From NCBI GenBank assembly GCA_018242605.1, contig JAFEBP010000020.1, forward strand, positions 62,001 to 126,000: a stretch of DNA of 64,000 nt. The letters run 5' to 3'. This document shows positions 16,767 to 24,513 of this stretch, piece by piece. Source of the stretch: Planctomycetota bacterium (GTDB taxonomy: Bacteria > Planctomycetota > Phycisphaerae > Phycisphaerales > UBA1924). The position numbers and the translations under genes were made by a program. The notes under the pieces are model-generated. The model did no database searches, had not been told where the DNA came from, and was given only the letters and a program-made list of their open reading frames with translations. How positions within the stretch are numbered: position 1 is the first letter of the stretch; each line of letters opens with the position of its first letter.

Positions 16767-16808
16767 GCTGCGTTCCTTCGATCTAACTGACTTCAAATCT
16801 GCCGAACC

Positions 16809-16843
16809 GAAAAAACAGGCCGGAGGTCTTCACCCCGGCCTGT
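16809..16843 (-). terminator. Intrinsic terminator/attenuator between rpsJ and rplC
   Basis: On the minus strand ACAGGCCGG (16843-16835) and CCGGCCTGT (16823-16815) pair. An inner GGT/ACC extends the stem to about 12 base pairs with one bulged base and a GAAG loop. The run TTTTTT follows directly at 16815-16809. It lies just after the rpsJ stop (16850) and before the rplC start (16766), inside the S10 operon. Confidence 0.85.
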
Positions 16844-16849
16844 CCAAAT

Positions 16850-17158
16850 TCATGCCTTGATACGGACGAACACACCGGCCGGAACCACCAGACGGTTGAG
16901 CGCCTCCACCGTGCGGGCGTTGGGCTCAATGATGTCGATGATCCGCTTGTGAGTGCGGATCTCGAACTGCTCGCGGCTCTTCTTGTCGATGAACGGCGAG
17001 CGGAGCACGGTGTACCGCTCCACGCGGGTCGGCAACGGAATCGGACCCGCCACCTTCGCGTTGGTGCGCTTGGCGTGCTCGACAATCTCCTTCGCGGAGG
17101 CGTCAAGGGCCATGTGGTCGTAGGCTTCCATCCGGATTCTGATCTTTCCGCCTGTCAT
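16850..17158 (-). CDS. rpsJ: Small ribosomal subunit protein uS10
   Basis: A 102-residue S10 from the ATG at 17158 (MTGGKIRIRMEAYDHMALDA); an upstream in-frame ATG at 17227 adds an unrelated leader. It has VAGPIPLPTRVERYTVLRSP and the RTHKRIIDIIEPNARTVEAL end. S10 is also the NusB partner in antitermination. It is the first gene of the cluster here; tuf, fusA, rpsG and rpsL are not upstream. Confidence 0.97.
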   Translation of the reverse strand: MTGGKIRIRMEAYDHMALDASAKEIVEHAKRTNAKVAGPIPLPTRVERYTVLRSPFIDKKSREQFEIRTHKRIIDIIEPNARTVEALNRLVVPAGVFVRIKA

Positions 17159-17323
17159 GTGCTTGGTCCGCCTGTGCTGCCGTCCACCACACTCACCGGC
17201 ACCCTCGGACCCATCCGGAGAGACCACGATCTCGCCGTCGCCGAACCTGAGGTGCCAAAGATCGACTCAAACAATACACCAACCGGCGCATTGCTCCCCA
17301 CCCTCGCTCTGGGTAGGGCCTAG

Positions 17324-17353
17324 AGGATAGCCCTCACCAGTCCGCAATGTCAA
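17324..17353 (-). promoter_or_regulatory. Sigma-70-type promoter of the S10 operon
   Basis: On the minus strand a perfect TTGACA (-35, 17353-17348) is followed after 18 bases by TATCCT (-10, 17329-17324). Transcription would start near 17317, leaving about 160 bases of leader before rpsJ. This is the best promoter match upstream of the ribosomal cluster. Confidence 0.7.
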
Positions 17354-17439
17354 GAGAGGCGTGCGAACGCCGTGAGAGCAAATCTCGCGCACATCCCGGC
17401 TCGCTCGCCACCAGACCAAACAAAACAGAATCAAATAGC

Positions 17440-18153
17440 CTATGGACTCGGCATCAAGATCGTCTCGCCGTTGTTCTGATCGCGCTTCCCTGTTACGCAA
17501 TCGACGATCAACCTCGCCACCGACTCTGGTGACAGTGTCTGTTCGGTAGGCAGTTGGTCAATCCCGACGATCGACCTCAACAGCGGCGTCTCGACAGCCC
17601 CGGGTGCGATCGCGAAGCCCCGAATCCCCAAGGCCCGACCCGCCTTGGCCACGCTGCGAGCCAGGGAGTTCACCGCTGACTTTGCCGCGGCATACGCGTA
17701 CAGCGACTCAAACGGGTCGACCGTCGCCATCGAAGACACATTGACGAACACGCCTCCCTTGCCCTCAGCCCTCGCTTGGCGTTCCAGAATCGGCCACGCT
17801 CGAGCAATTATGATCGCCGGCGCAATCGCGTTGACCGCGAAGACGCGCTGCACCAGCGCCGCGTTGGTCTGCGGAATCGTCGCGGCGATCGACCAACCGG
17901 CATTATTGATGACCGCATCCAGCCGTCCGAACGTCTCCACCGCATAGTCCACCAGCTTCTCGGCCTGAATCGCTTCGCCCAGGTCCGCCCCCACCTCGGC
18001 CCGCGGCCCCGCAAGCATCGATGCGGTCTCTCGCAGAGCGTCTACTCGACGACCCGCGAGAACCACCCGGTATCCCAGCTTGGACAACTGAATCGCGGTC
18101 TCGCGGCCGATCCCCGAACCCGCACCAGTAACAAGTGCAACCGGCTGAGTCAT
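17440..18153 (-). CDS. Short-chain dehydrogenase/reductase
   Basis: A 237-residue classical SDR from the ATG at 18153; a longer open frame to 18339 carries only non-conserved residues. The Rossmann glycine motif is TGAGSGIG, followed by NNAGW, the active Ser in NVSSMATVD and the YxxxK dyad in YAYAAAKSAVNSLA. Cofactor is probably NADP (basic AGRRVDALR after beta-2). Its ATG overlaps the stop of the upstream nucleotidyltransferase by four bases (ATGA), so the two genes are coupled. The substrate cannot be told. Confidence 0.9.
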   Translation of the reverse strand: MTQPVALVTGAGSGIGRETAIQLSKLGYRVVLAGRRVDALRETASMLAGPRAEVGADLGEAIQAEKLVDYAVETFGRLDAVINNAGWSIAATIPQTNAALVQRVFAVNAIAPAIIIARAWPILERQARAEGKGGVFVNVSSMATVDPFESLYAYAAAKSAVNSLARSVAKAGRALGIRGFAIAPGAVETPLLRSIVGIDQLPTEQTLSPESVARLIVDCVTGKRDQNNGETILMPSP

Positions 18154-18803
18154 GTCGTTCGTCCAGTATGCCCGCCTGCTTCCCACGCTGCGACGGCATC
18201 GGGTGTATTCAGATTCGCAACTACGTCTGCATCCCCCACTTCCACATAGCGCACGTGTTTCGAGATGAGTTGGTCCAGCCTGCCAACCTGAGGTTCGCCT
18301 GAAACAACAACCTCCTCCGCAAACCGCCGCGTCAGACACACCGGGTGTCCATGCACACCCAAAAACGTCGGCACGCTCACCGGATCAGCCGCGGTCGCCA
18401 GAATGGTCCACACATCGGCACGCGGGACCGGAACGTCGACCGGCAAGATGAACACGTACTCGCACCAAGGCAAAGCCTCGACAGCGTATGCGGCGCCCCG
18501 ATGTACACTCTGAAACATCGGGCCGTCCTCGCCCGCGACCGTCACGCCGTTGAAGCCAGCGTGCCGCATAGCGAGGAGCGTCTGCTCCTGCACCACCCAA
18601 AGCCCCGCAACACCCGCCTCGTCCAATGCCGCGACCTGACGCTGCCACCACGGCCGACCGCGGACCTGCATGATCGACTTGGGACAGCCCATCCGACTGC
18701 CCCGGCCAGCCGCGAGAATCACCGCCGCGCGGCGTGCCGCTCCCGTTCGGTGTGCTTCGTCCAGGGTTGAAGACGCGGCTTGATCGCCCATCGGGGTGTT
18801 CAC
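18150..18803 (-). CDS. MobA/MocA-like nucleotidyltransferase
   Basis: A 217-residue protein with the N-terminal nucleotide loop ILAAGRGSRMGCPK and the metal-binding LPVDVP stretch, typical of MobA-like enzymes that transfer GMP or CMP to the molybdenum cofactor. Here it lies directly downstream of an XdhC-family gene. That pairing recurs in clusters maturing molybdenum hydroxylases. MocA-type CMP transfer is the best inference, but the family also includes sugar-nucleotide synthetases. Confidence 0.82.
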   Translation of the reverse strand: MNTPMGDQAASSTLDEAHRTGAARRAAVILAAGRGSRMGCPKSIMQVRGRPWWQRQVAALDEAGVAGLWVVQEQTLLAMRHAGFNGVTVAGEDGPMFQSVHRGAAYAVEALPWCEYVFILPVDVPVPRADVWTILATAADPVSVPTFLGVHGHPVCLTRRFAEEVVVSGEPQVGRLDQLISKHVRYVEVGDADVVANLNTPDAVAAWEAGGHTGRTT

Positions 18804-18822
18804 TCACGGCAACTCGGTCGTT

Positions 18823-19602
18823 CTACATGGCGGGGAGCTTTTTCGCCTCGAGCAGAATCTGCGCCGCCATGGAAATAGCCACCATCCTCGGCTCCTTTCC
18901 AAGGTCACCCACGCCGATCGGGCACCGCACCGCAGTCACAGTGCTTTCTGCAACACCCGCTCCCACCAGGCGGCCGAAGAGGCAGACGCGTTTGCTCTTG
19001 CTGCCGATCAGCCCGACGAACGCGGGCGGCTTCGACAACAACTGTTTGAGCAGTTGGTAATCCCGGTCGTGCGAACACGTCATGACGCACGCGAGTGTTG
19101 AAGGCCCGTGCTCCTGCGCCAACCGCACACCGTCATCCCAGCTCGTCACCACGCGACAGCCGGGGAACCGCTCTTGGTTCGCCCACTCCTCCCTGTCATC
19201 CACCACAACCACCTGCACCGCCGTTCCCGCGACCAGCGCCGCCAGCTCCCGGGACACATGCCCCGCGCCGAAGATCACAAGCCGACGCGAAGCGCCGAAG
19301 TACTCAAAGAAGACCTCCATCACCCCGCCGCAGCACTGCTCGGCCTCCGCGCCGAGCACATAGCGTTCGATGCCGCTGCCGCGGCTTTTCATGTGCCGCT
19401 GGGCCGCCTCGAGCACGAGCAACTCGAACTGCCCTCCGCCGACTGTGCCCACCAGCGCATCATCGCCGCCTTTCCAGATCATCTTCGCCCCCGCGTCCCG
19501 CGGAGTGGAGCCTTGCACCTTGATGACCGTGACGAGCACGAAAGAGGTCCCCGCCTCCGCCAGGTCGGCCGCGGTGCGCAGGATTTCAACATCACCGTTC
19601 AC
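18823..19602 (-). CDS. XdhC/CoxI-family molybdenum hydroxylase maturation factor
   Basis: A 259-residue protein. The start is taken as the GTG at 19602 (RR-V-NGDVEILRTAADLAEAG), where similarity begins; an ATG at 19797 would add 65 unrelated residues. The XdhC_CoxI domain contains GSTPRDAGAKMIW and GTVGGGQFE. The C-terminal Rossmann domain contains FGAGHVSRELAALV, CSHDRDYQLLKQLL, GLIGSKSKR and CPIGVGDLGKEP. XdhC proteins deliver sulfurated cofactor to xanthine dehydrogenase-type enzymes. No such enzyme is in this window. Confidence 0.92.
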   Translation of the reverse strand: MNGDVEILRTAADLAEAGTSFVLVTVIKVQGSTPRDAGAKMIWKGGDDALVGTVGGGQFELLVLEAAQRHMKSRGSGIERYVLGAEAEQCCGGVMEVFFEYFGASRRLVIFGAGHVSRELAALVAGTAVQVVVVDDREEWANQERFPGCRVVTSWDDGVRLAQEHGPSTLACVMTCSHDRDYQLLKQLLSKPPAFVGLIGSKSKRVCLFGRLVGAGVAESTVTAVRCPIGVGDLGKEPRMVAISMAAQILLEAKKLPAM

Positions 19603-19867
19603 ACGCCGAGTGTACCCGGGCAACCCGCACCGGGGAGAGCACCCCGCGCGGGTTGTCTGATAAGTCCTCCGTGGTCGCGCAGCAGATGCGCCCCTGAATG
19701 TGCTCAATCGCGCAACAACTGTCGATAACTCACCGCCCGATGGATGTGGAAGACCGGCAGGTGTGGATGACCGGCCCTTCACGACGGATGCGGGCAACGC
19801 GGAGTGTGGAACATTCCGGGTGGTTTCTTTCCTCTCACACCTCTCTCAAATGCAGGAGGCAGCAGTC

Positions 19868-20344
19868 ATGGCGGATACACGCGACAACACGACGACCATC
19901 GGACCCGGCGCTCGCTTCAAGGGCGAACTCACCCTCGAAGGGCCCGCGCAGATCTTGGGCTGCATCGAAGGCTCGATCGAGTCCAACGGCCAGGTCACCA
20001 TCGGCAACGGCGCGAACTGCAACGCCACCGTGGAAGCCGGCACGATCATCGTCGACGGCAGCGTCCAGGGCGACCTGATCGCCAAGGAACGTCTCCAGTT
20101 GACCGGCAAGGCCAACGTTCAGGGCGATATCTCCGCCGCGGCGCTCGTCGTCGCCGAAGGCGCCACCTTCGTTGGTCACGTCGCGGTGGGCCCCGAGGCG
20201 GTCGCGGCGGCGCAGTCCAAGCGCACCTCGGCCCCCAAGGCCGTGGAATACAAGGCCGCCACCAAGCGCTCCGCGAGCGGCGACTGGCTCAACGAGAACG
20301 AGTCCAGCAAGGACTGGGCGACCCGCGCCGCCGACGCGGCGTAA
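19868..20344 (+). CDS. Bactofilin-family cytoskeletal protein
   Basis: A 158-residue bactofilin (DUF583). The ATG at 19868 has AGGAGG seven bases upstream (19855-19860); longer frames upstream are not needed. The repeated beta-helix core runs about residues 10-115: TTIGPGARFKGELTLEGPAQ, GCIEGSIESNGQVTIGNGA, then GTIIVDGSVQGDLIAKERLQ. The C-terminus is basic and alanine-rich. Bactofilins polymerise into filaments that shape or organise the envelope. It is divergent from xdhC and followed by a terminator and a second bactofilin. Confidence 0.92.
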   Translation: MADTRDNTTTIGPGARFKGELTLEGPAQILGCIEGSIESNGQVTIGNGANCNATVEAGTIIVDGSVQGDLIAKERLQLTGKANVQGDISAAALVVAEGATFVGHVAVGPEAVAAAQSKRTSAPKAVEYKAATKRSASGDWLNENESSKDWATRAADAA

Positions 20345-20472
20345 ACCACGCGGTCAAAACAACCGAAACTATCGCGGGCACCCCGGCCATCGGGACAGTG
20401 CCCCCGCGGTCCTCTTCGCCGCGAACTACCGCATTCCACACTTCTGCTTCCTGTCACAGAGCTTTTCATGGT

Positions 20473-20507
20473 CCGCGCCGGAGTAACTTCCGGCGCGGGC
20501 GTTTTCG
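20473..20507 (+). terminator. Intrinsic terminator after bactofilin 1
   Basis: CCGCGCCGGA (20473-20482) pairs with TCCGGCGCGG (20489-20498), giving a 10-base-pair stem with a short loop, and is followed by GCGTTTTC. It separates the two bactofilin genes. Confidence 0.65.
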
Positions 20508-20526
20508 GAGTCACCGAGCGCACCTC

Positions 20527-20916
20527 ATGAAACCGCCCCCGGAAAGAGCCGTTCGCTGCTACCACTGCTCCGCGGAGATCGCGGTGCCCGCGGCGGCGCG
20601 AACAGCCTCCTGTCCGGCGTGCTACAAGGGGATCGTGCTCGACGACCTGGCCGTCCGTGAGGGGGCGGGTATGAGCAGCCGTCTCGCAACATGCGGCAAG
20701 GTCACCATCCACAAGAAGGCCCGCGCCGTGACCCGACACGTCGAAGCCGGAGCGGGCGTCGAGGTCGATGGCGTACTCGAGGCCAAGGTCAACAGCGGCG
20801 GCACCGTCGTCGTCGGCGCCAAAGCCCGGGTGAAAGGCGATTTTTCCGCGCCTTCGCTCGTGGTCGAAGAGGGCGCGGTGATCGAAGGCGGGTTTTTCCG
20901 CATCGGTCCCGCATGA
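20527..20916 (+). CDS. Zinc-ribbon bactofilin
   Basis: A 129-residue protein from the ATG at 20527. Residues 10-40 hold a zinc ribbon, two CxxC pairs (VRCYHCSAEI and SCPACYKGI). From residue 50 a bactofilin-like beta-helix follows: GKVTIHKKARAVTRHVEAGA, VEVDGVLEAKVNSGGTVVVG, KGDFSAPSLVVEEGAVIEGG. It seems to be a second, shorter bactofilin with a metal-binding head that could recruit a partner. An in-frame open stretch upstream has no similarity, so the start is well placed. It is only 180 bases behind bactofilin 1. Confidence 0.85.
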   Translation: MKPPPERAVRCYHCSAEIAVPAAARTASCPACYKGIVLDDLAVREGAGMSSRLATCGKVTIHKKARAVTRHVEAGAGVEVDGVLEAKVNSGGTVVVGAKARVKGDFSAPSLVVEEGAVIEGGFFRIGPA

Positions 20917-20973
20917 GTGCGAAGCCGGCCTCATCCAACCCCATCTGCACATCGCGCACTATCGGACCGCAAT

Positions 20974-21001
20974 TTGGGCGTTTCGCCGACGGACGTATAC
21001 T
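20974..21001 (+). promoter_or_regulatory. Candidate sigma-70 promoter of the sugar dehydrogenase gene
   Basis: TTGGGC (20974-20979) and TATACT (20996-21001) are separated by 16 bases. The -10 is a five-of-six match and the -35 a three-of-six match. A GAGGAA ribosome site lies nine bases before the ATG at 21059. Confidence 0.5.
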
Positions 21002-21058
21002 GCGCCGTGCTCGCCGCGAGGATTCTTCGCGGCCCGGGGTGCGTAGAGGAAACCAACC

Positions 21059-22618
21059 ATGCTGACTCGCAGCGCTGTGTTCATCCTGGCGGCGTCCGCC
21101 TGCGCCAACGCGCAGCAACTCGCCACCACGGTCATCGTACCCTCGGGCGTCGATCGACCGGTGCATATGTGCTCACCACGGGGTGACCGATCCCGTTTGT
21201 TCGTCGTGGAGCAGCGTCGCCCGGTGACCAATGTCGGCCGGATCAGCGTCATTAATCTGGACACGAACACGATGTTCCCGTTTCCGTACCTGGAGACTCC
21301 TCCGGTCGCCAGGCGGAGCATCGAGCAAGGCTGCCTGGGGATGGCGTTCCACCCTCAGTTCATGCAGAATGGGTATTTCTACGTGGTGTACAACGCCGAG
21401 CCGGAAGCGGGCATCAGCGCCGGCTCGATCATGCTTGTACGCTACCGAGCGACCGACGGCGATCCGCTGGCCGCAACCGCGGACCTGGCGTCGGCTTACG
21501 TCGTGCTCAAGATCAAGAAGCCCGACCCGGAGCACAACGGCGGTTGGGTTGCCTTCGGCTCCGACGGATACCTGTATCTGTCAACCGGCGACGGTGGAAA
21601 CGGCGATGACCAGAATCGCGGCGACACCATCGTGCCTCCCGGCCACACGCCAATCACCGGCAACGCGCAGGATCTCTCAGACAATCTGCTGGGCAAGATC
21701 CTTCGGCTCGACGTGGACGGACCGGACAACATCCCCGGCAACGCCGACGACGACGCGTTCCCCAACGATCCGGACAAGAACTACTGCATCCCGCCCGACA
21801 ACCCGTTCATTGCGCAGGGCGGGCCCGAGGTGTATCACTACGGCCTGCGCAACCCCTGGCGCTGCTCGTTCGACCGCGAAACGGGCGACCTGTGGATCGG
21901 CGATGTGGGTCAGGGCGACCGCGAAGAGGTGGATCGGCTCCCCGCTGGCGTCGTGGGCGCAAATCTGGGTTGGCGGTGCATGGAAGGAACCCGCTGCACC
22001 GGGCTCACCGGTTGCACCTGCAATGACGCCGCATTGACGATGCCCGTCTACGAGTACAACCACACCGTCGGCTGCGCTATCTCCGGCGGATACGTCTACC
22101 GCGGCTGCGCCATGCCGTGGCTGCGCGGAACGTACTTCTACACCGACTATTGCGCCGCCCGGATCTGGTCGTTCCGTCTGGTTGGCGGCGTCGTTACCGA
22201 ATTCCGCGACCGCACCGCCGAACTGGACCCGCCCGGCGCCATTTCGTTCGTTCGGCCGATCTCGTTCGGCGAAGACGACCTAGGAGAGCTCTACATCGGC
22301 GATCTCAGCACCAGCCGCATGCTCAAGATCGTGCCCGCGGTGCCGGAGACCGACTGCAACGCCAATGGACGCGCGGACACCTGCGATATCGCCTCGGGTT
22401 CGAGCGCCGACCGAAACGCCGACGGCGTGCCCGACGAATGCCAGTTCATCTGCCCCGCGGACTTCAATCTCGACGGCGGCGTGGACGGCGCGGACGTTGA
22501 AGCGTTCTACGCCGCGTGGGAGGCGGGCCGGCCCGAAGCAGACGTCAGCGCCGACGGCGGTATCGACGGCAGCGACGTTGAAGCGTTCTTCATCGCGTGG
22601 CAGGCCGGCGGCTGTTGA
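21059..22618 (+). CDS. Secreted PQQ-type sugar (glucose/sorbosone) dehydrogenase with EF-hand tag
   Basis: A 519-residue protein. A signal peptide (SAVFILAASACANA) leads into a six-bladed propeller of the glucose/sorbosone dehydrogenase family (EQGCLGMAFHPQFMQNGYFY, AFGSDGYLYLSTGDGGNGDD, HYGLRNPWRCSFDRETGDLW, IGDVGQGDREEVD). These enzymes use PQQ or act as hydrolase-like sugar binders at the cell surface. A short TSP3-like linker (DCNANGRADTCDIASG) follows. The last 50 residues are two EF-hand-like repeats (DFNLDGGVDGADVEAF; SADGGIDGSDVEAFF) ending in a C-terminal Cys. It converges with upp. Confidence 0.9.
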   Translation: MLTRSAVFILAASACANAQQLATTVIVPSGVDRPVHMCSPRGDRSRLFVVEQRRPVTNVGRISVINLDTNTMFPFPYLETPPVARRSIEQGCLGMAFHPQFMQNGYFYVVYNAEPEAGISAGSIMLVRYRATDGDPLAATADLASAYVVLKIKKPDPEHNGGWVAFGSDGYLYLSTGDGGNGDDQNRGDTIVPPGHTPITGNAQDLSDNLLGKILRLDVDGPDNIPGNADDDAFPNDPDKNYCIPPDNPFIAQGGPEVYHYGLRNPWRCSFDRETGDLWIGDVGQGDREEVDRLPAGVVGANLGWRCMEGTRCTGLTGCTCNDAALTMPVYEYNHTVGCAISGGYVYRGCAMPWLRGTYFYTDYCAARIWSFRLVGGVVTEFRDRTAELDPPGAISFVRPISFGEDDLGELYIGDLSTSRMLKIVPAVPETDCNANGRADTCDIASGSSADRNADGVPDECQFICPADFNLDGGVDGADVEAFYAAWEAGRPEADVSADGGIDGSDVEAFFIAWQAGGC

Positions 22619-22631
22619 GGACGCGATCGGT

Positions 22632-23279
22632 TCACACGGTGCCGTAGAGGCGGTCGCCCGCGTCGCCAAGTCCGGGCACGATGTATCCCTTGTGATTGAG
22701 CCCCCGGTCCACCGCCGCGGCATAAATCGTAATCTCCGGCTCGGCCTGCTTGAGCCGCGCCACGCCCTCGGGCGATGCGACGATGCAGAGGAATCGCAGG
22801 TCCTTGGCCCCGGCGGCGCGGAGGATTTTCATCGCCTCGACGGCGGACCCACCTGTGGCGAGCATTGGATCAACTAGCAGAACCGGCCCGGCGTCCAGAT
22901 CCTTGGGGAGTTTCTTGAGGTACACGACCGGCTGCAACGTTTCCTCGTCGCGTGCCAGACCAAGGTGCCCCTCGCGTGCCTCGGGCATCACCTCCAGCAC
23001 GCCCTCGGCCATTCCCAATCCCGCCCGCAACACCGGCACCACCGTGATCTTCGCCGCCAGATGCTGGCCCCGCATCCTTTCGAGCGGCGTCTCGATCTCG
23101 ATCTCCTGCACGGGGAACGAGCGGGTGGCCTCAAAGACCATGAGCCCCGCGATCTGAGCAACCAGCGCCCGGAACGGCCGGTGACTGGTGCTCTTGTCGC
23201 GCAGATGAGTCAGTTTGTGCTGAATCAGCGGATGGTCGAAGATCACGACGCCTGGAAACTCGGGGTGGGGTTGGCCCAT
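22632..23279 (-). CDS. upp: Uracil phosphoribosyltransferase
   Basis: A 215-residue enzyme that makes UMP from uracil and PRPP. The start is the ATG at 23279 (MGQPHPEFPGVVIFDHPLIQ); an ATG at 23315 adds 12 residues without similarity. It shows HPLIQHKLTHLRDKSTSHRP, the VPVLRAGLGMAEGVLEVMPE block, the PRPP loop VDPMLATGGSAVEA and the C-terminal PGLGDAGDRLYGT uracil site. All are close to E. coli Upp. Confidence 0.97.
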   Translation of the reverse strand: MGQPHPEFPGVVIFDHPLIQHKLTHLRDKSTSHRPFRALVAQIAGLMVFEATRSFPVQEIEIETPLERMRGQHLAAKITVVPVLRAGLGMAEGVLEVMPEAREGHLGLARDEETLQPVVYLKKLPKDLDAGPVLLVDPMLATGGSAVEAMKILRAAGAKDLRFLCIVASPEGVARLKQAEPEITIYAAAVDRGLNHKGYIVPGLGDAGDRLYGTV

Positions 23280-23375
23280 GCCCCCAGCGTAGCGTGGGGC
23301 CCGCTCACCGGGCAATGCGCGGCGGCCCTATCTGTGCCGCCGCGGGCGAATCCCGGGCGTTAGCCCGTGTTCGCC

Positions 23376-23855
23376 TCACCCCACGCCAACTCCGTGAAGA
23401 ACAGATTCGGGGCTCATGCCGGCCATCGGGTAGTGCTTGCACATGGTCTCGCCCAGGTGCAGCGGCTCAGCGATGACGAACTGGCACGCATGCCCCAGCC
23501 GCCAACCGGCGAACTTGAGAGCACGAACGAGATGGTCCTGAGTGGTGCACGCGAGCAGATCGTCCTTGCTGATCTCCAGCGGAAGGATGCAGAACTGCCA
23601 CGCCTGCCGTCTTGAGATGGCCTCCAACGCACGCGGGTTGATGTTGTACGACCGCGGGTCCACGTGCGGCGCAAACGCGGCGTACTGCTCCGCCCACGCA
23701 CGTTCGACGGCGCTGGGGCTGACGCCGAACATCTCCTCCGCCACGGCGCCGAAAGCGCCGCCCCGCTCCCGTTGGGCTTCAAGCACTTCGTCGCGCTGAC
23801 CCTCGGTCAGCACCCCGTGTCGGACAAGCAGATCGCCAAGATGAAGACTTCGCAT
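23376..23855 (-). CDS. Stand-alone MshEN / T2SSE N-terminal-domain protein
   Basis: A 159-residue protein from the ATG at 23855, preceded by GAGGAA nine bases upstream. Its first half reads HLGDLLVRHGVLTEGQRDEV and EAQRERGGAFGAVAEE, the pattern of the N-terminal helical domain of GspE/PilB/MshE ATPases. The second half (RSYNINPRALEAISRRQAWQ, PLEISKDDLLACTTQDHLVR) resembles the following T2SSE_N lobe. No ATPase domain follows. MshEN domains can bind cyclic-di-GMP, so a sensor or adaptor role is possible. A full ATPase of this family lies at 55.4-57.1 kb. Confidence 0.7.
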   Translation of the reverse strand: MRSLHLGDLLVRHGVLTEGQRDEVLEAQRERGGAFGAVAEEMFGVSPSAVERAWAEQYAAFAPHVDPRSYNINPRALEAISRRQAWQFCILPLEISKDDLLACTTQDHLVRALKFAGWRLGHACQFVIAEPLHLGETMCKHYPMAGMSPESVLHGVGVG

Positions 23856-24083
23856 GTTCCACGCTTCCTCGCGGCGGAGAGTTCGCGGCTCCCCAGCGGC
23901 AGCATGAGGATCGGGCCGCCCCCACCGCCGCGATACCCGTCGCCCGCAAGTTCCATGGGAACCGTGTGAAGCAGTCCCGGTCGCGCGCGGTGCAACGGGC
24001 GCACGGAATGAGATGCGCTTCACGCGGATAATTCCGCGCCGCGCTCTTGACGAATGCTCAGATGAAATGGATGCGGATCGACC

Positions 24084-24452
24084 CTACTCGGCGGGTTCGA
24101 TCGTGACCGACAGATTCTTGGACGCGAACTGCTCCATGTAGAGCTCGGCCCGTTCTTTGTGGGTGACGAGAAGTAACGAAACGCCGGTTTGGTGGGCTTC
24201 GAGCGTCGCTTCAACCGCGCGCTCGGCCTTCAATGGCGTGAGTTCGATAATCGAGTCAACCACGAAATCCATCGAGTTCACGTCGTCATTGTGCAGGAGA
24301 ACCCGGAACGGGGGCAGTTGATCCAGCGCCGGCCGCGACGGCTTGGGGAGCGTCGCCGCGCCGGTGGCGCCGCCCTGACCACCCGTTGAGGCGGTTTCCG
24401 TTGGTTCGGGCCCAGAGGGAGGCGGGGTGTTTTCCATGGCGGGGGTGCTCAT
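24084..24452 (-). CDS. clpS: ATP-dependent Clp protease adaptor ClpS
   Basis: A 122-residue protein whose last 80 residues are ClpS: PFRVLLHNDDVNSMDFVVDS, the AVEATLEAHQTGVSLLLVTH helix region and ERAELYMEQFASKNLSVTIE. ClpS delivers N-degron substrates to ClpAP. The first 45 residues are a Pro/Thr/Gly-rich tail, longer than usual. The residues for N-degron recognition (Asn-Asp in HNDD, His of the THKE turn) are present. It is divergent from the unknown gene at 24514. Confidence 0.95.
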   Translation of the reverse strand: MSTPAMENTPPPSGPEPTETASTGGQGGATGAATLPKPSRPALDQLPPFRVLLHNDDVNSMDFVVDSIIELTPLKAERAVEATLEAHQTGVSLLLVTHKERAELYMEQFASKNLSVTIEPAE

Positions 24453-24513
24453 TGTCGATAATTGTTAGGCGGATGAATCATAGTCGGCAACACGATCACA
24501 CGGAACTCTCTCC

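Noticed and set aside
19603..19867. ECF- or sigma-54-like promoter before bactofilin 1
   Set aside because: A GGAAC element exists near 19808, but the spacing and -10 match are too weak to claim.
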